A stretch of 64,000 nt of DNA, taken from positions 45,522,627 to 45,586,626 of the forward strand of contig JAAONU010000013.1 in the NCBI GenBank assembly GCA_012932295.1. The letters are read 5' to 3'. Shown here one piece after another: positions 34,939 to 46,265 of this stretch. Within the stretch, counting starts at the first letter, position 1. The number at the start of each line of letters is the position of its first letter. The DNA is from Cyclina sinensis (lineage: Eukaryota; Mollusca; Bivalvia; Venerida; Veneridae). The notes beneath the pieces are model-generated. The model had not been told where the DNA came from. It did not search any database and saw nothing but the letters and a program-made list of their open reading frames with translations. A program made the translations under genes and the position numbers.

Positions 34939-37459
34939 CTGAAAATACAAAATGATAGTATTGATTTTGTAGTTTAATTAATTTTCAATTATTACTTTTA
35001 AACATTTACTGTCCGTGTTTGATCACTTTTGCATAAAAAATTGTATTATCTATTTTGAAATTGTTGTTGTCATGGAAAGATGCTGGGATGATTAAGAGTT
35101 GCATATTTCATCAATTAATTACGCTCATTCTTACTTTTTTGTGTGTTCGCAGTTTTACATAGAATTATTTTTCACATGTTTAAAAGTTGCGCATGCGCAT
35201 TTTGCAAAAAACATGGTGTGCATAAACGTAAGGAAGTATGGATGCATAAAGACAAATAAAAAGTAAGGATACATAAAGATAAGTAAGGATGCATAAATAT
35301 CAAAAGTAAGGATGCGTAGATATTAGTAAGGAGAAGTAAGGTAAATATAAGTAAAGCGAAGAAAAGATAAGTAAGGAGAAGAAATGTAAATATAACTGCC
35401 ATTATCATTTTCATACATATTGAATATGTTATCTATTTAATTCTTCGTCCTACATTTCTCTGAAAAAAATGAATTATATACCGATACTGAGTGATGCACG
35501 TGACCTGTCGAAGCACGTGAAGGGATGTTATGTTTCATAGAAGACGGGTAAAAAACAGATTTTTAATCTATATTCTACTAACAAATTCATTAGTTATATT
35601 ACATTGAAGAAAATATATTTATGAATGTAAAAAACGGGAACAACGCGTATTACTTAAAGAAGCTGTTCTTCTGAAAATTAAAGAGAAATCAAAATATCAT
35701 GAGAAAAAAAACCAACAACATAATTTTACGCTTCTATACACCTTCAGAATGGAAGAAAAATGTTGTTGACCTAACGGTGTGCAAACTCATGTCCTTCAAA
35801 TCAGTAATTCTTTTTTCGCTAGGTATACCACTGAACCACGGCACTATTAATTTCTAATGTACATTATTAACATTATGCCTGTGATGATCTGTAAGTCAGT
35901 CGCGGGACGGCATAAAACGCTAACACTATAGAATAAGGAGAAAAAAGCTAAACAGACTTACGAATAAATTTTGTTATTATGGCATAAGTATTCACTAACT
36001 TGATAAACACTTTTTCCGTAACAGGCCAAGTGTATCATACAACATCTAATCAACATCTTTATTAATGACATGGTAATTTGATTAACTCCCATCTTAAGTT
36101 CTATAACAACATCATAATCAAAACTGTTTTTGTTGAAATTTTTCCTTTAATTTATAGGAATAAATTTGATAAATTAGGTCCCCCAAAACAATATCCCTAA
36201 ATACAACGTACCGAACTCAGCAGTTATTTGTTCGTTGTCTTTTATATGTATTATCTGATTTTTTCCCTTTATAAAAAAAACTAAAGTAATTTCTTGTTCC
36301 GGGGTCATTTAACTTTTGTTTCCGACTTCAAAGCATTTGATATACCCATTTAAAAACCTTGATAAAAACATATATTGTTATGTTCTGTTCTGCTTAATAT
36401 GCTATATACACTAGTTTATTGATTAGCGTTGTGAGTTCTTAGCGCCGATGAAAATATTTATTCTTATCAAATTATAAAAACTTTTTAGTGTATGTACATG
36501 CGTTGTCAATTACAAACAATCCTTTAGTCAATCATATTAAGGAACTAGGAACAGGATGTTACACATTTTACAATTTCATTGCCAATGCGTCTTATAGAAT
36601 CATATTTTGTCTTTTTAATTAATAAAATCTTTAATTTTCTTAATTTTGATTTCGATCATGAAATAGTTAATTATCTAACTGCCGACATTTGTGAATGTTT
36701 AAACAAATAATCAATTATCTATCAGGGCTTATTCACAGAATTATTCAGTCTCACTTACCTCTTAATATGCAAATGATTTACCGAAATATCGGTAAAATAA
36801 TTTTATAGTGAAAAAAAGAAAAATCGGTAACAATAAAAATACTGTATGTACCCGTGTAAAGGTGTGAAAAGGCATGCTGGGGTACACTGCTGATCATAGA
36901 AAGGTGCTAACGACACGTGTCGTCGTTAGATAGGTTATTAATTTGTCTCCGCAGGTAATTATATAATTTGTGTTTGTCATGCAATTGTCATTATAAAAAT
37001 TATTATAGCTGACTCTAAAATTTTATAATCATAGTTACTTTTTTACACTTTAAATGACGCCGAAGGAAGTAATGTATTCAATGGTTACAGCTATATCTTT
37101 GATTTAAATCGGTTTATGATCTAATAACGGCAATGTATTAAAATGAAAACACATTTAAAATATATAAAACTTTTACAATTTACCGCAACACATCAATACT
37201 CGATACATCAATAACTAATCGTAGCTTGTCATTTGATATAGTATCTAAATATTTTTCAGAAGAAAATTCAGTTTAATATCTGCAATACGAATTTAATTTT
37301 GACGTTAAACAACACTTTACCGAACTTACCAACACCCGTTTAAAAACGGAAGCATACAAAAATCATCATAAGCCATTCGTTGCAGGGCATGATCAAGCAT
37401 TTAATTCCAAGCATGAGTTCAGTAAAACTGAAAAGTATTATACAAAAACTTTGACTTAC
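34939..37459 (-). other. Putative intron of the small minus-strand gene
   Basis: The region lies between the candidate first exon and the terminal exon. It contains a minisatellite (35222-35395), another donor-like site near 36757 (attaagag|gtaagt, minus strand) that could end an alternative first exon, and a 14-base palindrome acgacacgtgtcgt at 36910-36923 holding a CACGTG E-box. Confidence 0.35.
35222..35395. repeat. AGTAAGGATGCATAAAGAT-type minisatellite
   Basis: Variants of gtaaggatgcataaagat, shortening to gtaaggagaagtaa, repeat about ten times. The minus-strand frame across it is an artefact of the repeat. Confidence 0.8.
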
Positions 37460-37540
37460 CTCATCTTACTTTCAAAACGACGAAGACTTCGAAAAAAGGC
37501 AATTTTTGAGACATGAATTGCTGAAATCTGCTTCCTCCAT
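37460..37540 (-). other. Candidate first exon of the small minus-strand gene
   Basis: On the minus strand a cggaggaagc-type leader with gggcgcgaaatgg ends in a consensus donor aagatgag|gtaagt. Two upstream ATGs open short frames that end within the exon; the last ATG (37464-37462) is in frame with the terminal exon. A CCAAT box (cctatccaatcat) lies just upstream. The model rests on splice and promoter signals only. Confidence 0.35.
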
Positions 37541-37584
37541 TTCGCGCCCAAAGAAATGATTGGATAGGTGAACACAAGTTATAC

Positions 37585-37704
37585 TTGATTGGTGCAATCT
37601 GATCACATGAAATAAACCCACGCTTCCTTTTATTGGTGGGATTGATCACATGTAATAAACCACGCTACCTTTGATTGGGGCGATCTGGTCACATGGTATG
37701 TGCC
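37585..37704 (-). promoter_or_regulatory. Triplicated CCAAT plus TGATCACATG promoter repeat
   Basis: Three tandem units each contain ATTGG (a reversed CCAAT box), then gatcacatg or ggtcacatg, then in the first two aataaaccacgct. They lie directly upstream of the candidate first exon at 37460-37540, suggesting a multiplied proximal promoter module. Confidence 0.4.
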
Positions 37705-39285
37705 TTGTTACACTGACTGGTACAGTATATTTCTCTTTCTCGTCTTGGGGAACTAACATTTTTTAAAATAATAGAGAACCAATCTAGTAAATAAAACTTG
37801 ATGAATATGGTTTTCTTGGTTGATGTTGTCGCCAAAATACCCTGGTATCTCGATCCACCTGCGCAAAAATCATTATCTTGTACGGCTAGTCTTGAGAAAA
37901 AAACAACAAAAAACCTATCATTGCAAATAATAAAAAAAAAACGAAGACTTTAAACACCCCTGACTTTGTGTGATGCCTAAATTATGATAATAACTGAGTG
38001 AACCTCTTTAAATATAAACTGTTAGCCTTTAAAAAGCTGTTTTTAATGTATGAATATTGATCATTACCGAAGATCTTATATCTGCTTCTGAAGTTTTAGC
38101 GCACATATAGACCGTTCCATAATTGATAAATTAAACGCCGCCGTCACGTGCCTGTCCGCCATTAAAAGGCTCCTTAACTTCGCTGTGATGCCTAAGTCCC
38201 GTAAAACATTGTATAACTTTAGCACATTTCAAGGTGACATGCTGTCTTTTATCGCGTGAATTCTGTGACATCATTTTATTGCATTATTATTACTTTTCTG
38301 TTTGTTTCATTCCTGACTTGAATATATTATTAACTTTAATTATTAAATACATAAAAGACGGTGAAAAAAGACCAAAGACTGTTCAAAATTAAAGATTGAG
38401 TTGTGTAAAACACATATAACTGTTCCTTTTCAAAAGTTGAAAATATGATTTCAATTATTTGAACACCTCTGAAAGTTTACAAAATGGACAAAATTAAACT
38501 TTTCGCGCATCACGCATGTTGATGTAGAATGTTAACTAAAAATTGTTTTATTCATTGATACAGTTTCAAACAATACTTGACAATAAAAGTGCATTATTTA
38601 GCGCTTTTATTATTATCACACTCTTTTGTCTTTCGCGGTGTCCTGTGGTGAAGGGATGTGGTTACGTAATATGGGGGTGACATACTGGCGTTGTTTTGAT
38701 AAGTCACCGTTAATTGTCATTGTCGGTGTTCCTTGATCAGTCACAGTAAAACACTTTAGTAACAAAATTTGCTCTTGAGAAAATGCCTGAAGGCTATAAA
38801 ACATGGTCTTTATATGTTCCTGATTGTTATATAAAATTTAGCATCTACTGCTGAATAGACCTTTTCTCTAATATTTATTTCTTGCATTTCGGATTTTTTT
38901 TCTTTTTTCTTTTTTTGCAAAGTGTTAATATGTACAGCATTCGAGTTTGTGTATGCAGAAAAAAATAATAGCTTCAATGCACAAAGTTAACGTACGTTTG
39001 TAAGATATTGATCTTACAAATAATACGTTTGCTTTTTTTCTCTTCTTATTTTAAATATTATTGTTGATGATATTTCTTGTACTACGGAAAACGAAATAAT
39101 TATGACACCCATGTAACTGTACGCTTTTATACAGATTTCTTTTTAAGATAAAAACATGTACTTCTTAAAAGCAGTTTTTCGTGAAATTTTGATAAAATAA
39201 AAAGAATTAATCTACCGGAGAATATCACAAGAGCTTAATTTAACAGTTCGTCAGATTGAGATGTTATCTATGATTCATCTAAGTA
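37705..39285. other. Spacer, nothing recognised
   Basis: AT-rich. A small CpG patch near 38130-38165 carries cacgtg and, on the minus strand, aatggcggac, which could be another promoter, but no exon follows convincingly. Confidence 0.4.
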
Positions 39286-40578
39286 AATTGTAACTGTAAA
39301 TTGATTATTCGTTCTATGTATTAATTGATAATTGATATCTCATAGCAAACAAACGTTTTGTTCATTGTTATAAGATACAGCAAACTGGTTAAGCTAGTTT
39401 AATGTTATGAAGCTGTTTAACTTTCTGAAGCAAAATTTGAAATGTTGTATGACTGGCTTAAATTTCTTTGCTGTTTATAAGTAATCATGTTTCATCATAG
39501 GTGAAAAAAAGATGTCTAACCATAAACATGACAGTTTAGATAAATTAGATCTACATGCTTGCTGTAATCACAGCAAAGGCAAACTAATTATTTCAACAGA
39601 AGGTCTTTTTAAGAATAATTGAACCTGCTACTTGTTTTTACTTTTTAAAAGTCATCACAGTTTCGTTCATTTTCTAAAAGACAGAAGCACAAGCAGACCT
39701 AAGAGCACATTTAAGTATAAATAATATCATCATAGAAAACCTATTTTAAATCGCAATGTTGTTTTAAGACAATAAAGTACATCACTGTTACGCAATATTA
39801 GATCAGACAGCAAAGAAAATTTTAACAAGAGGCACGGTTTGATTGAATTTAGTTAAAAACTTGAAAACCCTGCTGTGAACTATGATCCATATCCGGCTTT
39901 AACAATCCAATACTGCAATTTGGTTAAGACTATAAAGGACATCGCTGATCATCTTGGAGATAAAAATTAGAAAATAGACACGGGCAGACTAATTAAAGTT
40001 AAGTCGGTTTCATTTTAATTTCGTTTTCAAGTTTAAGACGCCTGCATCGGATTATGATTTATATCCGGCATAAAATCAAGAGTGGAATTTAGTTTTGACA
40101 GACCCCCCCCCCCAAAAAAAAAAAAGAAAGAAAAAAAGGAAAAAACATTATTACGAAAAGAAAACATTTTGCTATATAAAGATCCTTTGTTTCAACTAGT
40201 CATTATAACTCTATATAACTGTAACTGTGTAACTATGACCGATATTATATTCGTATTTTCAAATATACGGAATGCCTTATTCGAGTAATATACGGACTTG
40301 CAAGCACACTCCTGTATTTGTAAGAACACGGGATGCCGTATTTTAGTAATATACGGACTTATTATGACGTTCCCGTATTTTAGAAAAATACGAACACCGT
40401 GTATTTAGTTTTCCGTATTTTGTAAGTATACGGAACACCGTATTTTGGTCATATACGGATTTGCTGAATATACGACACCGTACACCTCCATATTTTATGT
40501 TTTCCGTATTTTTATCCGTATATCAATGATATACGGAATTCCGTACACTCCCGTATATCTACATATTTTTATCGCAGT
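39286..40578. repeat. ATACGG-rich interspersed repeat, copy B
   Basis: Second copy of the repeat at 1-1800, same orientation, starting ttgtaactgtaaattgatta and ending tcgcagtga. It lacks the internal block present at about 1035-1545 of copy A. The left half is complex sequence and the right third is the ATACGG array. Element class unknown. Confidence 0.85.
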
Positions 40579-40689
40579 GAACCACAGTCAGAAAAAACAG
40601 CCTCGCTACACTTTCAAAAAGCAGAGGGACAAGAAACATAAATTTTTAAAGTGATCAGTAAAAAAAAGAGTCACAACAAACAACTAACG

Positions 40690-41047
40690 AAAATGAGAAT
40701 TCGTGGGGTTACCGCCTTGGAACAGTCAGTGGTCAAACCTTTAAAAAGCTTAAGTCAAATAATTTTCAGGCTTTGTTCACTTTGTTAACTTATGATTATT
40801 CTACATTGTACACCTCACTTCATCATAATTGAATAGGAAACAAGCTCACAAGTCTCACTGAAAAAAAAACGTTAGCAAGAGAAAATAAAACCTTAATCGG
40901 TTGTTATAAACATAGAGCATGTTTTACAGATGGTTGTTAATCATACTTATGGACTTGTGAAAACTTAATCGAGTCGATGTCTATAGATAATATTCATGCT
41001 AGATTTGGCAATTCTATTTATAAACAGGTGGTGGGCATCAACATGGG
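40690..41047 (+). pseudogene. Penelope-like RT fragment, palm region before the Gypsy insertion
   Basis: Frames show SGQTFKKLKSNNFQA, then YDYSTLYTSLHHN (the first catalytic Asp motif of Penelope RT, usually YDFSTLYT), SYLWTCENL, SIDNIHARFGNSIYKQVVGI and NMG. A stop and a frameshift in an A run are visible. The sequence breaks exactly within the conserved VGI-x-MGTNCAPL-type motif, where the Gypsy element is inserted. The frame continues at 46266. Confidence 0.75.
41043..41047. repeat. Target-site duplication ATGGG of the Gypsy element (left)
   Basis: ATGGG occurs here and again at 46266-46270 directly outside the two LTRs. Confidence 0.85.
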
Positions 41048-41236
41048 TTTAATGTTCATGTATCATGTAACATGAAAAACAAGTACACAGCACGTGTGTT
41101 TGTTTGGATTTTACAATAAATCAAAGTCGCTTTCACTTCATGAATTTATTGACGGCATGTTTGTTGTTGTTGTACCGGTTACACACTACTAAATTAGCTA
41201 AAGGTCAGACTCATCTATTTTGATATGAACACGACA
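41048..41236 (-). repeat. 3' LTR of the Gypsy element
   Basis: This 189-base copy is nearly identical to 46077-46265. It contains an aataaa and a short g-t-t-g-t-t-g-t-t run. Confidence 0.9.
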
Positions 41237-41856
41237 TTCCTCCCTACCTTGAATTAAAATTATACCACATGAGGAACATCTACAATGATAATGTCTCTAG
41301 TATTCAACACAGTTATTCAATTATTGTCTTTGGTGTTGAGCACATATGAATATCCATTGTTTAGTTATCAAACATATAAAATGGTTACAAAATGTCACTG
41401 AAATTACACATACCATCTTCTTACGTGAAATATTTCAAACACTTTAATGTCTTACATGGTCATAAACTAACTTGCTGTTGAGCCAATAATACGATAAAAT
41501 GTTGGTAAACAGTGCATAATACTTTCAACATTACAAACAAACAGAACCAACTATCCAAAATATTCAGTAATTCAGTAATTGTAATTCAGTAATATACCCA
41601 ATTGAATATTCATTGTTTGCTCTTAAAATAAGTAAACATTAAAGTTTTATACTTGAATGTTATAGCAATCAAAATACTAAATTGGGAATATAACAACAGC
41701 TTTGTATTCAATGAACAATTTAGAGAACTTTACTTGAACAATCATGAAAAGAGTTGCCTATTATCAAAAATGAACTTTGATTAAATGCAAATATTACTTA
41801 ATGAATGACATTAAGAGAAAAACAACAATTTAAAAATCTTGAAACTACTTAAAGGC

Positions 41857-43725
41857 TCATTTAGGTTTGCTCATCATATAGTCTTTCATCTTCTGAGGCA
41901 AGACAGAACGAGTAGAGCGAGGAGGATTTCTCCTTGGAGTGACAGGTACAAGAGTTATATCAGGAGCAGAAGGGAGACTAGATTCTGGACAAGATACTAA
42001 TTCAGGAGCAGCAGGGATACTAGATTCTGGACTAGATACTAATTCAGGAGCAGCAGGGATACTAGATTCTGGACTAGAGGCTTGAGGGGCTTCATATTCC
42101 TCTTCATCCTCCAGCATCACTGCATGTTTAATTGGCCTAAAAAATGAAGAGTTTCGGGTTAAACAACGGCCATCTCGCTCTGCCGTTACCATACTACCCT
42201 TTTTCTCAATAACAGTGTAAGGATCTGGATCATATGGTGGGGTGAGTTTATTCAGCTTTGGCTGTTTTGCCAGGACATGATTTCCAGGTTTGAGACTAGA
42301 CTCCGACGTGTGTCGTCTTTGGTCAGCATAGGCCTTCATCTTAGTTTTACTCATAGCATCATTGTTTACTATGCGGTCAGAGACTGGGGCTTGATCAGAC
42401 TTGGGAATATCTGGGAGACCAAAACTCATTTTTCTACCGGTTACAGCTTCAAACGGAGAAATTTTGGTTGATGAGTGGGGTGTTGCCCTATATTGCATGA
42501 GAAATTGATTAAGTTCAGACTTCCAATTTCTGTTTCCTGACACACATGCTCTAACAAACTTGTTCAAAGTGCCCATAAACCGTTCCACATTACCGTTCGC
42601 TTCCGGCCACAACGGAGTGATACGGCGATGTTTGAAACCACAAGCATTGGCAAAGTCTGCAAACTCCTGACTTTGAAAAGGCGGACCATTATCAGATTTC
42701 AAAACTTTAGGAAACCCTTGACGTGCAAATATGCCTTGAAGTCTGGGAATTACAACCTTTGCTGATGTGGCATGTACAATCTCAACTTCGGGATATCTGC
42801 TATGTTCATCTACAACTACTAGGATGTACTGACCAGATGGATATGGACCAGAAAAGTCAACAGCCAATTCAGACCAAGGGCTAGAAGGTAGAACAGTGGG
42901 ACATATAGGTTCTCTCTTGTTATGTCCAGGATATGATGCTTGACATGGAATACAGCTGTTCACAGCCTCCTCAGCTATTTTGTCAATAGAAGGGAACCAG
43001 ACTTTTTCCCGGAGGAGCTGCTTCGTCTTGACTATGCCTTGGTGGGCTTGATGAGCAATGTCAACAACCCTGTCTTGTAATTGGGCTGGAATGACCAAAC
43101 GATGATCTCTTAAAATAACACCATCATAGATTGAGAGCTCGTCTCGGAAGCGAATATACGGAATAAGAGTGGGATCATTCCACCAATCGCCAGTCTGAAT
43201 GGCAGACATCACATTTTGCAAAGTAGGACATTTGCGTGAAGCAGCACGGTCTTCGTCAAAAGTCAGTGACTTAGGCACAGCGTTATGACTGATGTATGCA
43301 ACATAAGCTTTAGCAGCGTTATCGCGCTTAGGCTTATCGTGTGGATGTCGACTCATGTAGTCGGCTGGATTCAACTCATCTCGGCCTGGTCGGTATTCGA
43401 GTTTGAACTGATATGGCATCAATCGAAGTCGCCAACGTTCCATTCTGGCAGAAGCAGGTTTCTTACTGTCAATTATACCAAGAAGCGGCTTGTGGTCCGA
43501 AACCACCTTGAACTCGGAAGCAAATAGGTATAAATGGAAGTATTCAACTCCGTAAACAACAGCCAGCATTTCTCGATCAGTCTGGGAGTATCTCTGCTCC
43601 ACATCGGTCAATGCACGACTAGCATAACTTACAACTTTCCCATCTTGAGTAAGAATTGCGGATACGCCTACAGGGGAAGCATCAACTAGAACTTCAGTGG
43701 GTTTATCAGGATTAAAATATACCAT
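41857..43725 (-). CDS. Gypsy Pol, RNase H and integrase part
   Basis: This 622-residue frame continues the frame of 43750-46044 after one TAA stop. RNase H occupies about residues 1-130 (VDASPVGVSAILTQ, YASRALTDVEQRYSQTDRE, SDHKPLLG). The integrase zinc finger has H225/H228 and C258/C261, and the catalytic triad is D290, D345 and E381 (VDFSGPY, SDNGPPF, NVERF). The C-terminal region has three imperfect 16-residue repeats of the type SPESSIPAAPELV before a basic tail. The protein would process and integrate the element DNA in the nucleus. As the stop separates it from RT, it would need readthrough or represents a mutated copy. Confidence 0.9.
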   Translation of the reverse strand: MVYFNPDKPTEVLVDASPVGVSAILTQDGKVVSYASRALTDVEQRYSQTDREMLAVVYGVEYFHLYLFASEFKVVSDHKPLLGIIDSKKPASARMERWRLRLMPYQFKLEYRPGRDELNPADYMSRHPHDKPKRDNAAKAYVAYISHNAVPKSLTFDEDRAASRKCPTLQNVMSAIQTGDWWNDPTLIPYIRFRDELSIYDGVILRDHRLVIPAQLQDRVVDIAHQAHQGIVKTKQLLREKVWFPSIDKIAEEAVNSCIPCQASYPGHNKREPICPTVLPSSPWSELAVDFSGPYPSGQYILVVVDEHSRYPEVEIVHATSAKVVIPRLQGIFARQGFPKVLKSDNGPPFQSQEFADFANACGFKHRRITPLWPEANGNVERFMGTLNKFVRACVSGNRNWKSELNQFLMQYRATPHSSTKISPFEAVTGRKMSFGLPDIPKSDQAPVSDRIVNNDAMSKTKMKAYADQRRHTSESSLKPGNHVLAKQPKLNKLTPPYDPDPYTVIEKKGSMVTAERDGRCLTRNSSFFRPIKHAVMLEDEEEYEAPQASSPESSIPAAPELVSSPESSIPAAPELVSCPESSLPSAPDITLVPVTPRRNPPRSTRSVLPQKMKDYMMSKPK

Positions 43726-43749
43726 GACTTCGGTACTTGCTAGACAAAC

Positions 43750-46044
43750 TTACAGCTTGTTGAATGCTTCGTCTTCCCTTTCTGACCAGCACCACAGCAC
43801 ATCTTGTCGTGTAAGACGCCTGAGAGGTTCAGTCAGTGTTGCATAGCGGGGTATAAATCTAGAGAAATACTGCGTCATACCAAGAAATGATCTAATCTCA
43901 GCAACGTTAGACGGTGGTGAGCGGCCTATTATGTCCTTGATTTTCTGAGGGTCTGCAGAAACACCAAGGTTACTGAAAACATGGCCAAAGAAAGTGATTT
44001 TATTAACAGAAAAGACACATTTGTCTTTGTTCAATTTGGCCCCTGAACTGCGAAGTTTCTCTAATGTCTGCATGAGCGCACGGTCATGATCTGTTTGCGT
44101 CGTACCATGTATGATAATATCATCTGACAAGTTTCTTGTACCCTGAATACCTGAAATCAAATCAGAAATAACTTTCTGAAAAATCTCCGAGGCAGCGTTT
44201 ACCCCAAATAACAGACGATTATAACGACGTAGACCAACATGGGTACTAAATGTTGTGATGTAACGAGAGGGCTCTGAAAGGACAAGCTGATGATAGCCAT
44301 TAGAGAGGTCAAGCTTGCTAAAAACAGTAGAGGAATTGAGCTCAGTCATTAAGTCTTCAATAGTAGGCATGGGATGCTTTTCTCTAAGAATAGCCTGATT
44401 AGCCTGGCGCATATCAATGCATACCCTTACTCCAGAAGACTTTTTAGGGACAACAACTACCTGACTGACCCACGGCGTAGGACCAGAAACTGGCTCAATC
44501 ACATCAAGGTCCTCCAGATTCTTGAGCTCTTTCTCCACATCTTTACGTATGTGGAAAGGTATTCTACGGTGAGGTTGAGAAACTGGCTGCACCGTCTCAT
44601 CAATGTGTACCTTGACTTCTACGCCTTCAATCTTCCCCATGGCACCATCAAACAGCTCTGGAAACTGACCTGCAATCTTACTAACAAAATTATTGCTGGG
44701 CATAGAGACAGATTTAGCAACAGAAGAAGCATATGTAAAGTGGATAATACCAAGACTTTGAGCAGTAGAAGAGCTTAGCAGACATTTAGAGTGCTTCGTT
44801 TCAGTGAAGTCTAATACATAAATTTCAGTTTTTACAGTTTTATCTTTGAACTTAATTGTGCCAGTAAAGTATCCCAAGCAGGGTAATGATACCTTTGAAC
44901 CGTATGGAAAAATGTTTGGAACAGGGTGACATAACACAGGTTTCTTGAAAAATCTGTTGTACACATCAAGATTAATAATGTTGCAAGTAGAACCAGTATC
45001 TACAAGAAAATTCACATCAATATTAAAAACCTTAGCATTAACACATGGTGAGCTAGCATTTGACATATTAACATTGAAAATGAAATTGTCATCATCATCA
45101 TAATCATTATCTGAACTCTCATCATTGTTTACATCACTCACACTAGCACTGGGTTTGTCATTGTCTGTAAAATTCACATGTTGACCTTCTTTGGAAATTC
45201 GTAGACGACATTCCCTTGCAAAATGATTCGGTTTGTTACAGTATCTACAAGTCTTTCCTTTTGCAAGACAGATTTTGTGATTGGTAAGCAAGTTGCCACA
45301 GTTTTCAAATATAGAATTTCCACCTGTGTTGCTAGAGTGTCCCCGACAACTGCCACGTGAGCGAGAACCCCTACGAGAAACAAAACCACGCCTAGATCCA
45401 CGAGAGTGGCCCCGACCACGATCTTGTTGAAGTTGTTCCATGGACATTGCGTTAACTGATTGTTTACCCTCCATTTCTGAGGCACGAACTTTACTGAGTT
45501 CCAATGCACGGGCCTCGTCAATGATTTTTTGTAAGTCGTAGTTATCCCGTAAGGCATGCCTTCTAAGTCTGGATGATGTGCATCCCTGAACAATCTGGTT
45601 TAGGATTTCTGTATCTTTATTATGAAAGTCACACAAACTTCCTTGTGTTCGTAACCTAGTGTAAAAATTGTCAATGGTCTCACCAGATTCCTGTCTGATT
45701 TGGCGAAACTTATACACTTCAAATGTAAGATTCTTCTTTGGAGTGTAATAATCGGTTAATGCTTTTTTCAGTGTTTCATATTCACATGGCTCGGTGACCT
45801 CTGGATCTACACTTACGACCCTTGTTGCACCAATCCCCTTTTGTGCGTCAGTGAAACTGTCGTATATGTCATACGTTTCCTCCCCACAATAATGCAAGAG
45901 CAGTGCCTTTTTGCGCTTATCTTCACTGATGTCCATAGCGCACATTAGATTCTTTAATTTATGGAGCCATTTTCGAAATTTGACGGCAGCATCCGGTGCA
46001 CATCCGGCCTGGAATTGCTCGAAATTTGGTAACGCAGCAGCCAT
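43750..46044 (-). CDS. Gypsy Gag-protease-reverse transcriptase
   Basis: This 764-residue frame starts 33 bases inside the 5' LTR. Gag covers about residues 1-240, with an Arg/Gly/Ser-rich stretch (209-236). One CCHC knuckle is C266-C269-H274-C279 (CRYCNKPNHFAREC). The aspartic protease site DTG is at 349-351 (FLVDTGSTCNII). RT covers about 505-690, with FSKLDLSNGYHQL (catalytic D579) and an LSDD box (D641, D642) in place of the commoner Y-x-D-D. The frame ends at AFNKL followed by TAA. The RT box and Gag-Pol fusion in one frame fit Mag-like or related Gypsy clades; the clade is not certain. Confidence 0.92.
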   Translation of the reverse strand: MAAALPNFEQFQAGCAPDAAVKFRKWLHKLKNLMCAMDISEDKRKKALLLHYCGEETYDIYDSFTDAQKGIGATRVVSVDPEVTEPCEYETLKKALTDYYTPKKNLTFEVYKFRQIRQESGETIDNFYTRLRTQGSLCDFHNKDTEILNQIVQGCTSSRLRRHALRDNYDLQKIIDEARALELSKVRASEMEGKQSVNAMSMEQLQQDRGRGHSRGSRRGFVSRRGSRSRGSCRGHSSNTGGNSIFENCGNLLTNHKICLAKGKTCRYCNKPNHFARECRLRISKEGQHVNFTDNDKPSASVSDVNNDESSDNDYDDDDNFIFNVNMSNASSPCVNAKVFNIDVNFLVDTGSTCNIINLDVYNRFFKKPVLCHPVPNIFPYGSKVSLPCLGYFTGTIKFKDKTVKTEIYVLDFTETKHSKCLLSSSTAQSLGIIHFTYASSVAKSVSMPSNNFVSKIAGQFPELFDGAMGKIEGVEVKVHIDETVQPVSQPHRRIPFHIRKDVEKELKNLEDLDVIEPVSGPTPWVSQVVVVPKKSSGVRVCIDMRQANQAILREKHPMPTIEDLMTELNSSTVFSKLDLSNGYHQLVLSEPSRYITTFSTHVGLRRYNRLLFGVNAASEIFQKVISDLISGIQGTRNLSDDIIIHGTTQTDHDRALMQTLEKLRSSGAKLNKDKCVFSVNKITFFGHVFSNLGVSADPQKIKDIIGRSPPSNVAEIRSFLGMTQYFSRFIPRYATLTEPLRRLTRQDVLWCWSEREDEAFNKL

Positions 46045-46056
46045 TTTGAAGAGAGT

Positions 46057-46074
46057 TTCTTATCCTCGTCGCCA
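46057..46074 (-). other. Primer-binding site of the Gypsy element
   Basis: The minus strand reads TGGCGACGAGGATA directly after the 5' LTR, starting with the complement of a tRNA CCA end. Confidence 0.75.
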
Positions 46075-46076
46075 GA

Positions 46077-46265
46077 TTTAATGTTCATGTATCATGTAAC
46101 ATGAAAAACAAGTACACAGCACGTGTGTTTGTTTGGATTTTACAATAAATAAAAGTCGCTTTCACTTCATGAATTTATTGACGGCATGTTTGTTGTTGTT
46201 GTACCGGTAACACACTACTAAATTAGCTAAAGGTCAGACTCATCTATTTTGATATGAACACGACT
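46077..46265 (-). repeat. 5' LTR of the Gypsy element
   Basis: This 189-base copy differs from 41048-41236 at about three positions. It is flanked outward by ATGGG. Confidence 0.9.

Larger units (their letters stand above)
41048..46265 (-). mobile_element. Near-intact Ty3/Gypsy LTR retrotransposon
   Basis: The 5.2-kb minus-strand element has 189-base LTRs at 41048-41236 and 46077-46265. They differ at only about three positions, so insertion was recent. A primer-binding site starting TGGCGACGAGG follows the 5' LTR (46057-46074), and a purine tract (aaggtagggaggaa) precedes the 3' LTR (41237-41250). The 5-base target duplication is ATGGG. It encodes Gag, protease, RT, RNase H and integrase in one reading frame with a single in-frame stop. 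It interrupts a Penelope RT. Confidence 0.95.

Noticed and set aside
35172..35414. Hydrophobic minus-strand open frame resembling a membrane protein
   Set aside because: It is read through a minisatellite and has no splice or homology support.
38060..38165. Minus-strand start codon in aatggcggac context
   Set aside because: The frame ends after 26 codons without a donor site; kept only as a possible promoter patch.
44374..44778. 134-residue + strand open frame
   Set aside because: Antisense shadow of the Gypsy reverse transcriptase.
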